This document shows positions 1-7,623 of a stretch of 64,000 bases of DNA, piece after piece. The notes beneath the pieces were generated by a model. The model was not told the DNA's origin, ran no database searches, and saw only the letters and a program-made list of their open reading frames with translations. Position numbers and translations under genes: made by a program. Origin of the DNA: Geobacter sp. (GTDB lineage Bacteria > Desulfobacterota > Desulfuromonadia > Geobacterales > Geobacteraceae). The stretch spans positions 434,001-498,000 of the forward strand of contig PJFC01000001.1 of the NCBI GenBank assembly GCA_003574885.1. Reading direction: 5' to 3'. Positions within the stretch are counted from its first letter, which is position 1, and each line of letters begins with the position of its first letter.

Positions 1-51
1 TCCTTTGAGGAAAGAATAAAGAAAGAAACCGATCCTGCCTGGACATCTATT

Positions 52-84
52 GCGACGTATTGTGTCGCGGTATCCTGCTATCCT
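52..84 (+). promoter_or_regulatory. Candidate operator plus extended -10 promoter
   Basis: A 17-bp palindrome with arms GCGAC/GTCGC (52-68) is followed seven bases later by TGCTATCCT (76-84), an extended -10-like element. The same palindrome (15 of 17 bases) with the same spacing to a TGC-TACTAT element lies upstream of sspB at 12351-12383. This suggests a repressor-controlled promoter for the small gene at 115. No transcript start is known. Confidence 0.4.
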
Positions 85-114
85 TACACCATAGAACAAG
101 AAGGAGGTGACGTC

Positions 115-339
115 ATGGAGCCGATCGTGGTGTTCGGAGCAGGACTGGTGCTGTACTGTGGATATCTGGCAGCTGTGGATACCTGGCGCGATAGGCGGCG
201 GAGCCGGGTGAAAGTCCGGGCCGCGGTCAAGGAAGCCGTCAAGGTGACGAGCCATCGGCGCCGCTCTCTTTGCGCAGCAGCGGGTCGAGCAGGTGCCGTG
301 GCTGCACGTTGGCAAGTGCCCGCAAAAGGCTCCGTTTGA
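115..339 (+). CDS. Small predicted membrane protein, unknown function
   Basis: The ATG at 115 is preceded by a near-ideal Shine-Dalgarno (GAAGGAGGTGA), the best reason to accept this gene. The 74-residue product has one N-terminal hydrophobic segment (about residues 3-21) and then a very basic cytoplasmic-type tail rich in Arg and Lys. Its 3' third overlaps the 3' end of the convergent ttcA gene by about 100 bases, so the C-terminus could be partly fortuitous. No family is recognised. A palindromic operator-like site lies just upstream. Confidence 0.45.
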   Translation: MEPIVVFGAGLVLYCGYLAAVDTWRDRRRSRVKVRAAVKEAVKVTSHRRRSLCAAAGRAGAVAARWQVPAKGSV

Positions 340-1024
340 CGTGAGGGATATCCTGCTCCAGGTGGTGCAGCAGTTCCTTCATCCTCTTGCGCTGCTGGTC
401 GGCAACGCCGCAAACCGGGCAGCAGCAGCAGACCACCGGGAAGCGGTTTTGGCGGGAGAAGGTGACGATATCCTTCTCCTCAACGTAGACCAGGGGGCGG
501 ATAACGGTAGTTTGGCCGTTGTCGGCCAACATTCGCGGTGCCATCGCCTTGAGCGAGCCGACAAAAAACTGGTTCAGGAGCAGGGTTTCCACGAAGTCGT
601 CCAGGTGGTGACCCAAGGCCAGCTTGTTGCAGTTGAAACGCTGGGCGAGGCCGTAGAGAACCCCCCGTTTGAGCCGGGCGCAGATGGAACAGTAGGAAGA
701 ACCGGGACGCCGTTTCTCCTGGATGATACCATAGTGCTCGGTCGCCTCCATGTGATGGGTGAAGCCATGATCCCGCAGGTGCTCGGCGATGATGTCGGCC
801 CGGAAGCCAGGATAGCCGGAGTCGATATTGATTGCCATGATGTCGTATTTTACGGGGGCCCGCCGTTGCAGTTCAGCCAGGATGTGGAGCAGCGTATAGG
901 AGTCCTTCCCCCCCGAGACCGCGACCGCTATCCGGTCACCATCCTCGATCAGGCCGAAATCGGCTATCGCCCTCCCCACGCCATTCTTGATCCTCTTATA
1001 CAGCTTGTCCTCGGTCAGTGCCAC
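239..1024 (-). CDS. ttcA: TtcA-type tRNA 2-thiocytidine biosynthesis protein
   Basis: PP-loop ATPase of the TtcA/TtuA group, which activates tRNA cytidine-32 with ATP and inserts sulfur in the cytoplasm. The 261-residue product has the PP-loop SGGKDS (residues 37-42), a CSIC pair (Cys112 and Cys115) and a third conserved cysteine region CCCCPVCG (199-206), the set used in TtcA to hold a 4Fe-4S cluster. GHHLDD (138-143) is also typical. The start is GTG at 1024, with GGGGAG five bases upstream. It appears monocistronic and converges on the small gene at 115. Confidence 0.9.
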   Translation of the reverse strand: MALTEDKLYKRIKNGVGRAIADFGLIEDGDRIAVAVSGGKDSYTLLHILAELQRRAPVKYDIMAINIDSGYPGFRADIIAEHLRDHGFTHHMEATEHYGIIQEKRRPGSSYCSICARLKRGVLYGLAQRFNCNKLALGHHLDDFVETLLLNQFFVGSLKAMAPRMLADNGQTTVIRPLVYVEEKDIVTFSRQNRFPVVCCCCPVCGVADQQRKRMKELLHHLEQDIPHVKRSLLRALANVQPRHLLDPLLRKESGADGSSP

Positions 1025-1155
1025 GCAAACTCCCCGTCGTTCAGTTAAATCAAGAGTACCGGAAAGCCATTAATCAAGTCAAGGAGAGGATTTCCCGACT
1101 GCGATTCACGAGCCGCCATGCCGAGTGTTTTTTAGGCAATTGCGCACCATCCCCC

Positions 1156-1184
1156 TTGTCGAAACAGGACTAGTTTGGTATTAT
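1156..1184 (+). promoter_or_regulatory. Sigma-70-like promoter of the flavodiiron gene
   Basis: TTGTCG (1156-1161) and TATTAT (1179-1184) are separated by exactly 17 bases, and lie about 50 bases before the ATG at 1237. This is a good match to a housekeeping promoter, judged by sequence only. Confidence 0.5.
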
Positions 1185-1236
1185 TTGAGGCGCAGCAGAT
1201 TTGACGCACCAAACGACAAACAAGGAGACTATCAAT

Positions 1237-2424
1237 ATGAACGACGTGATCGAGATAAAACCGGGGCTCTACTGGATAGGGGTCGAGGACCCCGGCCTGC
1301 GCACCTTCGACGACCTCTTTCCGACGGAGCAGGGAACCACCTACAACTCCTACCTCATCAAGGGGAAAGCGAAGATCGCCATCGTCGATACGGTGAAGGA
1401 AGAGCGGGCCGAGGAGTTTCTTGCCAAGGTGAAAAAGCTCGTCGACCCGGCAGACGTGGATTACTTCATCATCAACCATACCGAGCCGGACCATTCCGGG
1501 TCGCTTGCCTTCATGCTCAGGCACTGCCCGAAGGCGACCGTGGTCTCCACCCAGGCGGCCAATACCTTCCTCAAGAACCTGATCCACAGCGAGTTCCCCG
1601 CCCACGTCGTCAAGGACGGGGAGGTGATCGACCTGGGGGGAAGGCATGTCCGCTTCATCGTCGCCCCGTTCCTCCACTGGCCCGACACCATGTTTACCCT
1701 CCTGGAGGAGGATGGTGCCCTCTTCACCTGCGATGCTTTCGGTGCCCATTACTGTGGCCCGTCCATCTTCAATGACGAATTGCCCGAATACCTCAAGGAC
1801 ATGCAGTTTTACTTCGACTGCATCATGCGCCCCTTCAAGGACCGGGCGCTGGCGGCCATTGCCAAGATCAAGGGTGAGCGGATAGAGGTTGTCTGCCCCT
1901 CCCACGGCCCCGTGCTTCGCTCCGACCCCTGGAAATACATCGGCTACTACGAGACCTGGTGCCAGCCGGTTACCGAAGGGAAAAGGGTGGTGATCTTCTA
2001 TCTTTCCCCCCACGGCAACACGGAAAAGATGGCGGCGGCCGTCGCCAAGGGGGCGGCTCTGCCGGGGGTGGACGTGCTCAACTACCACATCAACCATCTC
2101 ACCGCCGACGAAATCCGTGACCACATGGAGGAGGCGGACGCCCTGATCTTCGGTATTCCTACCATCAACCGGGACATCCCCAAGCCGATGTGGGACGTGC
2201 TCGCCTATCTCTCGTCGGTCAGGCTGAAAACCTCACTTGCCGCCGTCTTCGGCAGCTATGGTTGGAGCGGCGAGGCGTGCAAAATGGCCGAGGAGCGCCT
2301 CAAGGGACTCAATTTCAAGCTGCCGGTTCCTTTCGTCCGGACACCCTTCACCCCCCGTCCGGAGGTATTGGAGCAGTGCGAGCTCCTGGGACGGACCATC
2401 GCCGAAGAAGTGTTGAAGAAGTAG
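1237..2424 (+). CDS. A-type flavoprotein (flavodiiron protein)
   Basis: Flavodiiron proteins reduce O2 to water or NO to N2O in the cytoplasm of anaerobes. The 395-residue protein has an N-terminal beta-lactamase-like diiron domain with HTEPDH, then His in FLHWPD, Asp in TCDAFG and His in PSHGP, so all iron ligands are present. A C-terminal flavodoxin-like domain has an FMN loop (SPHGNTEK). No rubredoxin domain is attached. The ATG at 1237 is chosen because AAGGAG lies nine bases upstream; an upstream TTG at 1201 has no such support. The gene has its own promoter and probably helps detoxify oxygen. Confidence 0.93.
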   Translation: MNDVIEIKPGLYWIGVEDPGLRTFDDLFPTEQGTTYNSYLIKGKAKIAIVDTVKEERAEEFLAKVKKLVDPADVDYFIINHTEPDHSGSLAFMLRHCPKATVVSTQAANTFLKNLIHSEFPAHVVKDGEVIDLGGRHVRFIVAPFLHWPDTMFTLLEEDGALFTCDAFGAHYCGPSIFNDELPEYLKDMQFYFDCIMRPFKDRALAAIAKIKGERIEVVCPSHGPVLRSDPWKYIGYYETWCQPVTEGKRVVIFYLSPHGNTEKMAAAVAKGAALPGVDVLNYHINHLTADEIRDHMEEADALIFGIPTINRDIPKPMWDVLAYLSSVRLKTSLAAVFGSYGWSGEACKMAEERLKGLNFKLPVPFVRTPFTPRPEVLEQCELLGRTIAEEVLKK

Positions 2425-2470
2425 CGGACATAACCGGTTCAACGAAGGAATTCGAGGGGGATAGACAGCC

Positions 2471-3529
2471 ATGACTCCAGACAATCCAACAGTGAAGCCT
2501 GACGAAACCCTGACGCCGCACGATACCCGGTATCTGCTCGTCCTCCCCTTTTCCACAGACCCTGTACTGGCACGGCGCTTTCTCGCCACCGACCGGGATA
2601 TTGTCGGCAACATCCGCTTCGGCAAGCTGCTCGAAACCCTTGACAAAGTGGCCGAGAACACGGCCCTGGCGTACGTCAACAGGTTCCATCCCGAAGCAAG
2701 GGTTGTCACCGCTGCCATCAACAGCGTGGTAGTGCGGCACCCGGCCGATACGAATCACGACCTGGTCTTTTCGGCCCAGGTCAACCACGTAGGGAAATCG
2801 TCCCTCGAGGTCGGCATACGAATCGAACACCTGGGACCGGGGTCCGGGCATGTGGCAACAGCCTACTTCACCATGGTGGCCCGTTCCACCGATGAAGGGC
2901 AGGCTCGGAGTCTCTCCCTGCCGCCGCTCAACTACGTCCTCGACATCGAGAAGCGCAGGTACGAAAAGGCCAACCAGCGGCGGCAGGCGTATCAGGAGAG
3001 CCTGGCCAAGGCCGAAGAGATGCCGTCTCTCGACGAATACCTGCTCCTCAAGAAGCTGCACAAGCAGCAGGAGGAGGAAGGATTCTGCGGCATCCGTGCC
3101 AGCGCCCTCGTGCTCCAGTCCATCCAGCGGGCCTATCCGGAACAGGAAAACGTTCCGAAAACCATTTTCGGCGGGTATCTCATCCGGAGGGCCTACGAAC
3201 TGGCCGCCTTGGCTGCTGAGATGGTGGCCCCGGACCGGGTGGTGCCGTGCCAGGTGAACCGGATCAACTTCAACCAGCCGGTGCTCCTCGGCGACCAGCT
3301 GAAGTTCTCCGCACGGGTGGTCTACACCGGCAGGACGACCATTACTGTCCAGTCCGATATCGAGCGGTTTGCCCGGGGTGTCGGCGACAAGGCGCTCTCC
3401 AATTCCTGCCTCTTCACCTTCAGGAACGTCGATACCACAATGCAGCCGCAGCCGGTGCCGTTCATCTATCCGGTCACCTACGACGAGGACGCCCGATTCC
3501 TCAACGCCTATCGTCAGCGGGTCGACTGA
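2471..3529 (+). CDS. Double-hotdog acyl-CoA thioesterase family protein
   Basis: A 352-residue protein with two hotdog-fold halves (about residues 30-165 and 200-340) joined by a charged helical linker. This is the architecture of ACOT9-like acyl-CoA hydrolases. The first half carries NIRFGKLLETLDKVAE and the second FGGYLIRRAYELA, the expected hotdog helix segments. Such enzymes hydrolyse acyl-CoA to free acid and CoA; the chain length cannot be read from sequence. It follows the flavodiiron gene by 46 bases on the same strand and may be cotranscribed. The start is ATG with a GAGGGGG stretch upstream. Confidence 0.8.
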   Translation: MTPDNPTVKPDETLTPHDTRYLLVLPFSTDPVLARRFLATDRDIVGNIRFGKLLETLDKVAENTALAYVNRFHPEARVVTAAINSVVVRHPADTNHDLVFSAQVNHVGKSSLEVGIRIEHLGPGSGHVATAYFTMVARSTDEGQARSLSLPPLNYVLDIEKRRYEKANQRRQAYQESLAKAEEMPSLDEYLLLKKLHKQQEEEGFCGIRASALVLQSIQRAYPEQENVPKTIFGGYLIRRAYELAALAAEMVAPDRVVPCQVNRINFNQPVLLGDQLKFSARVVYTGRTTITVQSDIERFARGVGDKALSNSCLFTFRNVDTTMQPQPVPFIYPVTYDEDARFLNAYRQRVD

Positions 3530-3555
3530 ACCCGGCAGGCGTTCTCAGGTAAAGA

Positions 3556-3584
3556 TTGACTTCCGGGGGAAAGCCATATATTGT
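3556..3584 (+). promoter_or_regulatory. Candidate promoter for the basic secreted protein
   Basis: TTGACT (3556-3561) and TATTGT (3579-3584) are 17 bases apart, about 100 bases before the ATG at 3688. A second AT-rich stretch with TTATAG follows near 3605, so the exact -10 is uncertain. Confidence 0.35.
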
Positions 3585-3687
3585 TTCCGCTATATATCAG
3601 CACGTTATAGTCGATATTACAGAACCATCTACTCTACGAGAATCGATCCACGTTCGGATCACACCCAGCAGGAAGGAGAAATTTGAA

Positions 3688-3927
3688 ATGAAGAAGGTAC
3701 TAGCCAGCATTGCAGGTGTCCTTGCCACTGCCAGTTTCGCCATGGCCGGCGTCGGTGTTGACGTCGCTACCCCCAACGTGAGGGTGCAGGTCGGCACTCC
3801 CCAGCCCCCTCCCGTGACTGTCGTGCATCACGATACGGTCATTGTCAAGGAGAAGGGTGACAACGGCAGGCACAAGGGGCATTACAAGGAGAAGAAACAC
3901 AAGAAACACAAGAAGCATGACGATTGA
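3688..3927 (+). CDS. Small secreted Lys/His-rich protein, unknown function
   Basis: A 79-residue product with a clear Sec signal peptide (MKKVLASIAGVLATASFAMA, cleavage probably after residue 20). A proline-containing stretch follows, then a C-terminal tail made almost entirely of Lys, His and Gly (repeated KHKKHKKH). The tail could bind metal or an anionic surface, but that is inference from composition. The start is fixed by GGAAGGAG upstream of the ATG. The gene has its own candidate promoter and a strong terminator, so it is a stand-alone unit. No family is recognised. Confidence 0.7.
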   Translation: MKKVLASIAGVLATASFAMAGVGVDVATPNVRVQVGTPQPPPVTVVHHDTVIVKEKGDNGRHKGHYKEKKHKKHKKHDD

Positions 3928-3962
3928 TCCGGCCCCGCCGGTTCATCGCTGACATGGAACGC

Positions 3963-3990
3963 AAAAAGCCCGCTCGTGCGGGCTTTTTGT
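3963..3990. terminator. Bidirectional intrinsic terminator
   Basis: A perfect 11-bp stem (AAAAAGCCCGC / GCGGGCTTTTT) with loop TCGT gives a T tract on both strands. It lies between the convergent genes ending at 3927 and 4013. Confidence 0.9.
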
Positions 3991-4012
3991 TGTGTGGCCT
4001 GAGGGTTTCCCT

Positions 4013-4279
4013 TCAACGGCAGACGACGATGTTCCCTGTTTCCGAACGGAAGTCGAACACCACCTTCACCTTCCTCTCCCGCAACTGTCGCATGACCTGT
4101 CCCACCTTGTCGTCGAGCGTATGGCCCGAATCGCTCAGATCCGCCCACTCCCGCGTCACGAACTCCTCGATCATGTTCCGCAAAGTTTCCGGGGCTATCC
4201 GGTCGTAGGGGACCTCTATCCCTTCTTCCTCAAGGTCAGGCCGTTTTTCCCCTGTCATCTTCCCCTCGTTGCAATCCAT
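4013..4279 (-). CDS. UPF0270 (YheU-like) protein
   Basis: An 88-residue acidic cytoplasmic protein matching the UPF0270/YheU family: VPYDRIAPETLRNMIEEFVTRE is the family's opening helix pattern, followed by TLDDKVGQVMRQL. The function of the family is not established. The start at 4279 has CGGAG six bases upstream; an internal Met (4258) with GAGGGGA is an alternative. It ends beside the shared terminator and lies 19 bases downstream of the Bax-inhibitor-1 gene, so the two may be cotranscribed. Confidence 0.75.
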   Translation of the reverse strand: MDCNEGKMTGEKRPDLEEEGIEVPYDRIAPETLRNMIEEFVTREWADLSDSGHTLDDKVGQVMRQLRERKVKVVFDFRSETGNIVVCR

Positions 4280-4298
4280 CCAAAACTCCGGGCGGCAG

Positions 4299-4991
4299 TT
4301 AGCGCCGGTTCCCTCCCAGCCTCAGCAGCATGAGAAACAGATTGATGAAGTCCAGGTAAAGAGTGAGGGCTCCCATGATGGCCGGTTTCCGTCCGCCCCC
4401 CTGAGCCGCCATCGCCTTGATCTTCCAGGTGTCGTAGGCGGTCAGTCCGGTGAAGACGATCACCCCGACGGCGGAAATGATCCAGGAGACTCTGCTGCTC
4501 CCGACGAAGATGTTGACGATGGAAGCTATCACCACGCCGATCAGCCCCATGAAGAGGAAGCTTCCCCATGAGGTGAGGTCACGCCTGGTGATGTAACCGT
4601 AGCCGCTCATGGCGCCAAACATCCCGGCGGTGACGAGAAAGGTGGAAGCTATGGAATCTGCGGTGTAGACGAGGAAAATGATGGAGAAGGTAATGCCGTT
4701 CAGGGCCGAATAGGCGAGGAACAGCATGGTCGCCGTGGCGGCGCTCAGCCGGTTGATGGCGCCGGAAAGGGCGAACACCAGGCCGAGCTCGCCGAGCATC
4801 AGGCCGTAGAAGAGGAGCCGGTTGCCGGTGATGGCCTGCAGGAGAGTCGGGGACGAGAGGGTGACCACCGCCATCAGGGCGGTGAGGAAGAGTCCTGCGC
4901 CCATCCAGGCGTAGACCTGGCGGATCAGGGTGTTCTGGGCGGCAACCAGCTGGTCGCTCGTCTGGGGATAACTTATGTCGAACTGGTTCAT
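4299..4991 (-). CDS. Bax inhibitor-1/YccA family membrane protein
   Basis: A 230-residue integral membrane protein with seven hydrophobic segments, of the BI-1/YccA (TMBIM) family. The C-terminal pattern GLTAYDTWKIK followed by GALTLYLDFINLFLMLLRL is diagnostic. Family members form a pH-sensitive cation leak or interact with the FtsH membrane protease; which applies here is unknown. The start is ATG with AAAAGGAG nine bases upstream. The downstream UPF0270 gene may be cotranscribed. Confidence 0.9.
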   Translation of the reverse strand: MNQFDISYPQTSDQLVAAQNTLIRQVYAWMGAGLFLTALMAVVTLSSPTLLQAITGNRLLFYGLMLGELGLVFALSGAINRLSAATATMLFLAYSALNGITFSIIFLVYTADSIASTFLVTAGMFGAMSGYGYITRRDLTSWGSFLFMGLIGVVIASIVNIFVGSSRVSWIISAVGVIVFTGLTAYDTWKIKAMAAQGGGRKPAIMGALTLYLDFINLFLMLLRLGGNRR

Positions 4992-5038
4992 CGTCTGCTC
5001 CTTTTTATCAGGGTAATAACCGGTTCATGGTGGCGGGA

Positions 5039-6226
5039 TTATGCCGGTTTGTCAAGAGAATGCCATGGTATCCGGTTTGCCTTCAGCTCTTCCAGCGGAT
5101 AAAACGTGCCGCGCCAGTAGATACCTCCCTGCCAGAGGTTCAGCACCATGGTGCGGAGCAGGATGAAGACGAACAGGGCTGACGTCAGGGGGTAACCGAC
5201 GGCATGCCACGGCCGGGCGCGGTGGAAGCGGGCACTGTCGGCGACCACCAGCACGATCAGGGCCGTTGTGGCCAGGTATATCCCCTGCACCGTACCATGG
5301 GTGAGGAAGACGGCCGCAAAAGGCCAGATGCTGCAGAGCGTAAGGAGCAGCGCCCCAGACAGCACCAGCGATATGCTGTAGTCTGCCCCGGAGAAGGCGT
5401 TCTTCTCAAGCCCCGCGATCACCTCGCGCAGCGACGCATACCACTCCACCGCCATGAACTCGGGTGCATAGACCACGTCCTGGCGAAAGCCCGCCCGCTT
5501 GATGATCTTCCCCAGCTTGATGTCATCGTCCGGCCGGAGACGTATGGTCTCGTGCCCTCCCACCTGCCGGTAGACCGGGGTCCTGATCAGGTTGAAGGCG
5601 CCGATGCCGATATGATAGCGGCTTCTGGGGTCTCTGGCCTTCCAGGGGCGCGAGAAGAGCGAAAAGAAGACGATGAAGGCCGTTCCGAACATTCCCAGCA
5701 AGGTGGTCGGCATGCGGATGGAAGGGGTCGCTGCCAGATGGTCGAGCCGGTTCTCTTCCAGAAAAGCCACGGCGCGGGCGACAACCGTCGGCTCCATGAC
5801 GATATCGGCGTCGGTGAACAGCAAAAGCTCCCCGGTGGCCTGCTGGCTGCCGATCCAGAGCGCGTGGTTCTTTCCCAGCCACCCCGGCGGCAGCAGCTCC
5901 ACATGGATCACCTTCAACCGGCGGTCCGTACCTGCCATCCCGTCCAGCAGGAGGCCGGTATTGTCCTCAGAGCGGTCATCCACCACGATCAGTTCGTAGT
6001 CGGGATAGGCGAGGTTCAGCAGCGACTGCAGCGCTTCGCGGATGTTGCGCTGTTCGTTGCGGGCGGCCACGATGACGGAAACGCGGGGGGGACGAGGGGC
6101 GAGATTGGGCGGCACATTGCGCAGGGTGGCCACAGAACGATTGCCGACAATCAGGTCGAGGGCGGCCAGCATGGTGAGGACGAATGTCCCGACGGCGATC
6201 CAGAAGAGGATGGTCATGGGAGTCAT
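5039..6226 (-). CDS. Membrane-associated family 2 glycosyltransferase
   Basis: A 395-residue GT2 enzyme. An N-terminal hydrophobic anchor (residues 5-25) is followed by the GT-A domain starting PRVSVIVAARNE, with VVDDRSEDNT, the DxD-type TDADI and the acceptor-site region RPDDDIKLG. Three to four transmembrane helices complete the C-terminus. GWLGKNHAL is shared with the hopanoid-associated/carotenoid-type GT2 subgroup, so a lipid acceptor is plausible but not proven. ATG at 6226 or 6217 are both possible and the ribosome site is weak. No sugar or hopanoid genes are adjacent. Confidence 0.8.
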   Translation of the reverse strand: MTPMTILFWIAVGTFVLTMLAALDLIVGNRSVATLRNVPPNLAPRPPRVSVIVAARNEQRNIREALQSLLNLAYPDYELIVVDDRSEDNTGLLLDGMAGTDRRLKVIHVELLPPGWLGKNHALWIGSQQATGELLLFTDADIVMEPTVVARAVAFLEENRLDHLAATPSIRMPTTLLGMFGTAFIVFFSLFSRPWKARDPRSRYHIGIGAFNLIRTPVYRQVGGHETIRLRPDDDIKLGKIIKRAGFRQDVVYAPEFMAVEWYASLREVIAGLEKNAFSGADYSISLVLSGALLLTLCSIWPFAAVFLTHGTVQGIYLATTALIVLVVADSARFHRARPWHAVGYPLTSALFVFILLRTMVLNLWQGGIYWRGTFYPLEELKANRIPWHSLDKPA

Positions 6227-6359
6227 ACTACATTACATCAGCTGCCAGCTCAAGATGTACCTTGCGTCCGACACGGGCTTCCAGGGGAATGAGCATTTCA
6301 AGAAATTGATAAAGTATCAAGAACCTTAGATAATTTGGGGAAGGTAAGTTACACGGGGA

Positions 6360-6704
6360 TCAGTACGGCCGCAGTTGAGAGCCCGCTCCGATGTGCCAGT
6401 GGAGATGTTTGGAGGACTGGTAATCACCCAGGTTGGTGTAGACCCGGGCTCCCCCGTAACGGGCCATGAAGTCGGCGGCGATCATCTTCGCCGTCCCCAT
6501 CAGCTCCAGCAGCAGGTCGTTGTCCGCCTCTTCCAGGGTGATCAGTGAATCGATGTGCTTTCTGGGGAGGAGGACGACATGGGCCTCCCAGATGGGATTG
6601 GTGTGGTTGAAAGCGAAGACCCGGTCGTTCTGGAAATAGACCGGAACCTCCTGAAGGCCGGCCAGAATCTTGCCGCAGTAAAAATCACAGGTGGTATCGG
6701 TCAT
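6360..6704 (-). CDS. HIT family nucleotide-binding protein
   Basis: A 114-residue histidine-triad protein. The HIT signature is at the C-terminus (HLHWHIGAG), preceded by HVVLLPRKHIDSL, the usual nucleotide-pocket strand. HIT proteins hydrolyse nucleotide phosphoramidates or adenylates in the cytoplasm. The ATG at 6704 is preferred: it has GGAG upstream and matches the family length, whereas an upstream in-frame start at 6794 would run through the hairpin at 6755-6790. Confidence 0.88.
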   Translation of the reverse strand: MTDTTCDFYCGKILAGLQEVPVYFQNDRVFAFNHTNPIWEAHVVLLPRKHIDSLITLEEADNDLLLELMGTAKMIAADFMARYGGARVYTNLGDYQSSKHLHWHIGAGSQLRPY

Positions 6705-6754
6705 CGGTCGCTCCGGCAGAGTTGATCTGTATCGTGTGTCAGGGGTCAAAACGG

Positions 6755-6790
6755 GACAGGCTGCGTTTTCTGCAAAGAACGCAGCCTGTC
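6755..6790 (-). terminator. Long hairpin between small membrane gene and HIT gene
   Basis: A perfect 13-bp stem (GACAGGCTGCGTT / AACGCAGCCTGTC) with a 10-base loop. On the minus strand it follows the gene ending at 6817 and is trailed by CCGTTTTG, a weak T tract, so it may be a terminator or an mRNA-stabilising element. Confidence 0.5.
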
Positions 6791-6816
6791 TCACGCGTGC
6801 TGCTTATTGGTTGTAG

Positions 6817-6987
6817 TTACCAGTCTTCCCCTTCATCTCCCGCCATTCTGTCCAGATGGGAATGGGTCGTCATGTGCATATCTTCGCCCGACCGCAACCA
6901 GGTGTACACGAAGAGGATGGCCGATACCAGCGCGATGATGAGCAGGCTCATGCCCGTTCCGAACATTTCCCAGCCGATGCCTGTCAT
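6817..6987 (-). CDS. Small single-pass membrane protein (56 residues)
   Basis: A small gene recovered by direct reading. The ATG at 6987 is preceded by a strong AGGAGG. The product begins MTGIGWEMFGTGMSLLIIAL, with one transmembrane helix (about residues 11-30), then a short charged tail containing His-Met-rich HMTTHSHLDRM and ending in EDW. It resembles small accessory membrane subunits in size and topology, but no family is recognised. A hairpin follows downstream, supporting an independent unit. Confidence 0.65.
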   Translation of the reverse strand: MTGIGWEMFGTGMSLLIIALVSAILFVYTWLRSGEDMHMTTHSHLDRMAGDEGEDW

Positions 6988-7104
6988 GGTGGCAACCTCC
7001 TTTCCTTTCCGGGTTCGTTCGCTGTTGGCAGCGTCGAACCGTTGCTTCTACCTGGCTTCATTGTAGCACATCCGGGGCTGGACGGCCCCCGGAATTTCCT
7101 GCAT

Positions 7105-7341
7105 TCACTTCCTCCTTGGGCCGGTGGCCGGCCGCTGACGTTTACCCTCGAGCAGGTGCGTGCATACCACCTCCAGCCCCTTGTCCTTGTAGGAAATCCA
7201 CCAGTCGGCACTCGTCTGCAGGTTCACCAGGGGTTCGATGGCCTTGAAGATCTCGGGAGAGGTCTCCTGCCAGACCTTCAGCCGGTCCTGCCGGATCTTT
7301 TCCGCCCAGACCACCAGCTTGGGTGCTCCCGTCAGTTTCAT
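7105..7341 (-). CDS. Small conserved-looking hypothetical protein
   Basis: A 78-residue soluble protein, basic at the C-terminus (ending KRQRPATGPRRK), with Trp-rich segments (VVWAEKIRQ, VWQETSP, ADWWISYKDKG). The ATG at 7341 overlaps the stop region of the VF530 gene by four bases (ATGA), so the two genes are translationally coupled. A GGAAAGGAG site precedes the start. No function is recognised; coupling to a putative DNA-binding protein is the only context. Confidence 0.65.
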   Translation of the reverse strand: MKLTGAPKLVVWAEKIRQDRLKVWQETSPEIFKAIEPLVNLQTSADWWISYKDKGLEVVCTHLLEGKRQRPATGPRRK

Positions 7342-7586
7342 GAACGCTCCTTTCCCTCTGTCCGCACCGATTTGACAAGCCGCAGGTACAATCGTTCGAC
7401 CTTGGCCCTCGCCCAGGGGGTCCTTCGCAGGAATTGCAGGCTGGACGAGATGCTGGGGGAATTGTGGAAACACCGGATATCGATCCGCCGTCCCATGGCT
7501 TCCCAGCCGTAATGTTCCACCAGCCAGGCAAGCATGGCTTCCAGGGTGATGCCGTGCAGGGGGTCTTTCGGTTTATGGTCGGTCAT
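7338..7586 (-). CDS. VF530/DUF2132 family small DNA-binding protein
   Basis: An 82-residue protein that matches the VF530 family along its length: KDPLHGITLEAMLAWLVEHYGWE, CFHNSPSISSSLQFLRRTPWAR and the closing helix are all present. The family prototype from Vibrio fischeri has a helical fold reported to bind DNA; its cellular role is unknown. It is first in a two-gene unit with the 78-residue protein, overlapping by four bases. Confidence 0.85.
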   Translation of the reverse strand: MTDHKPKDPLHGITLEAMLAWLVEHYGWEAMGRRIDIRCFHNSPSISSSLQFLRRTPWARAKVERLYLRLVKSVRTEGKERS

Positions 7587-7623
7587 TGTGCGCTCTCTTG
7601 GGGGAAAACTATAGTATCCATAA

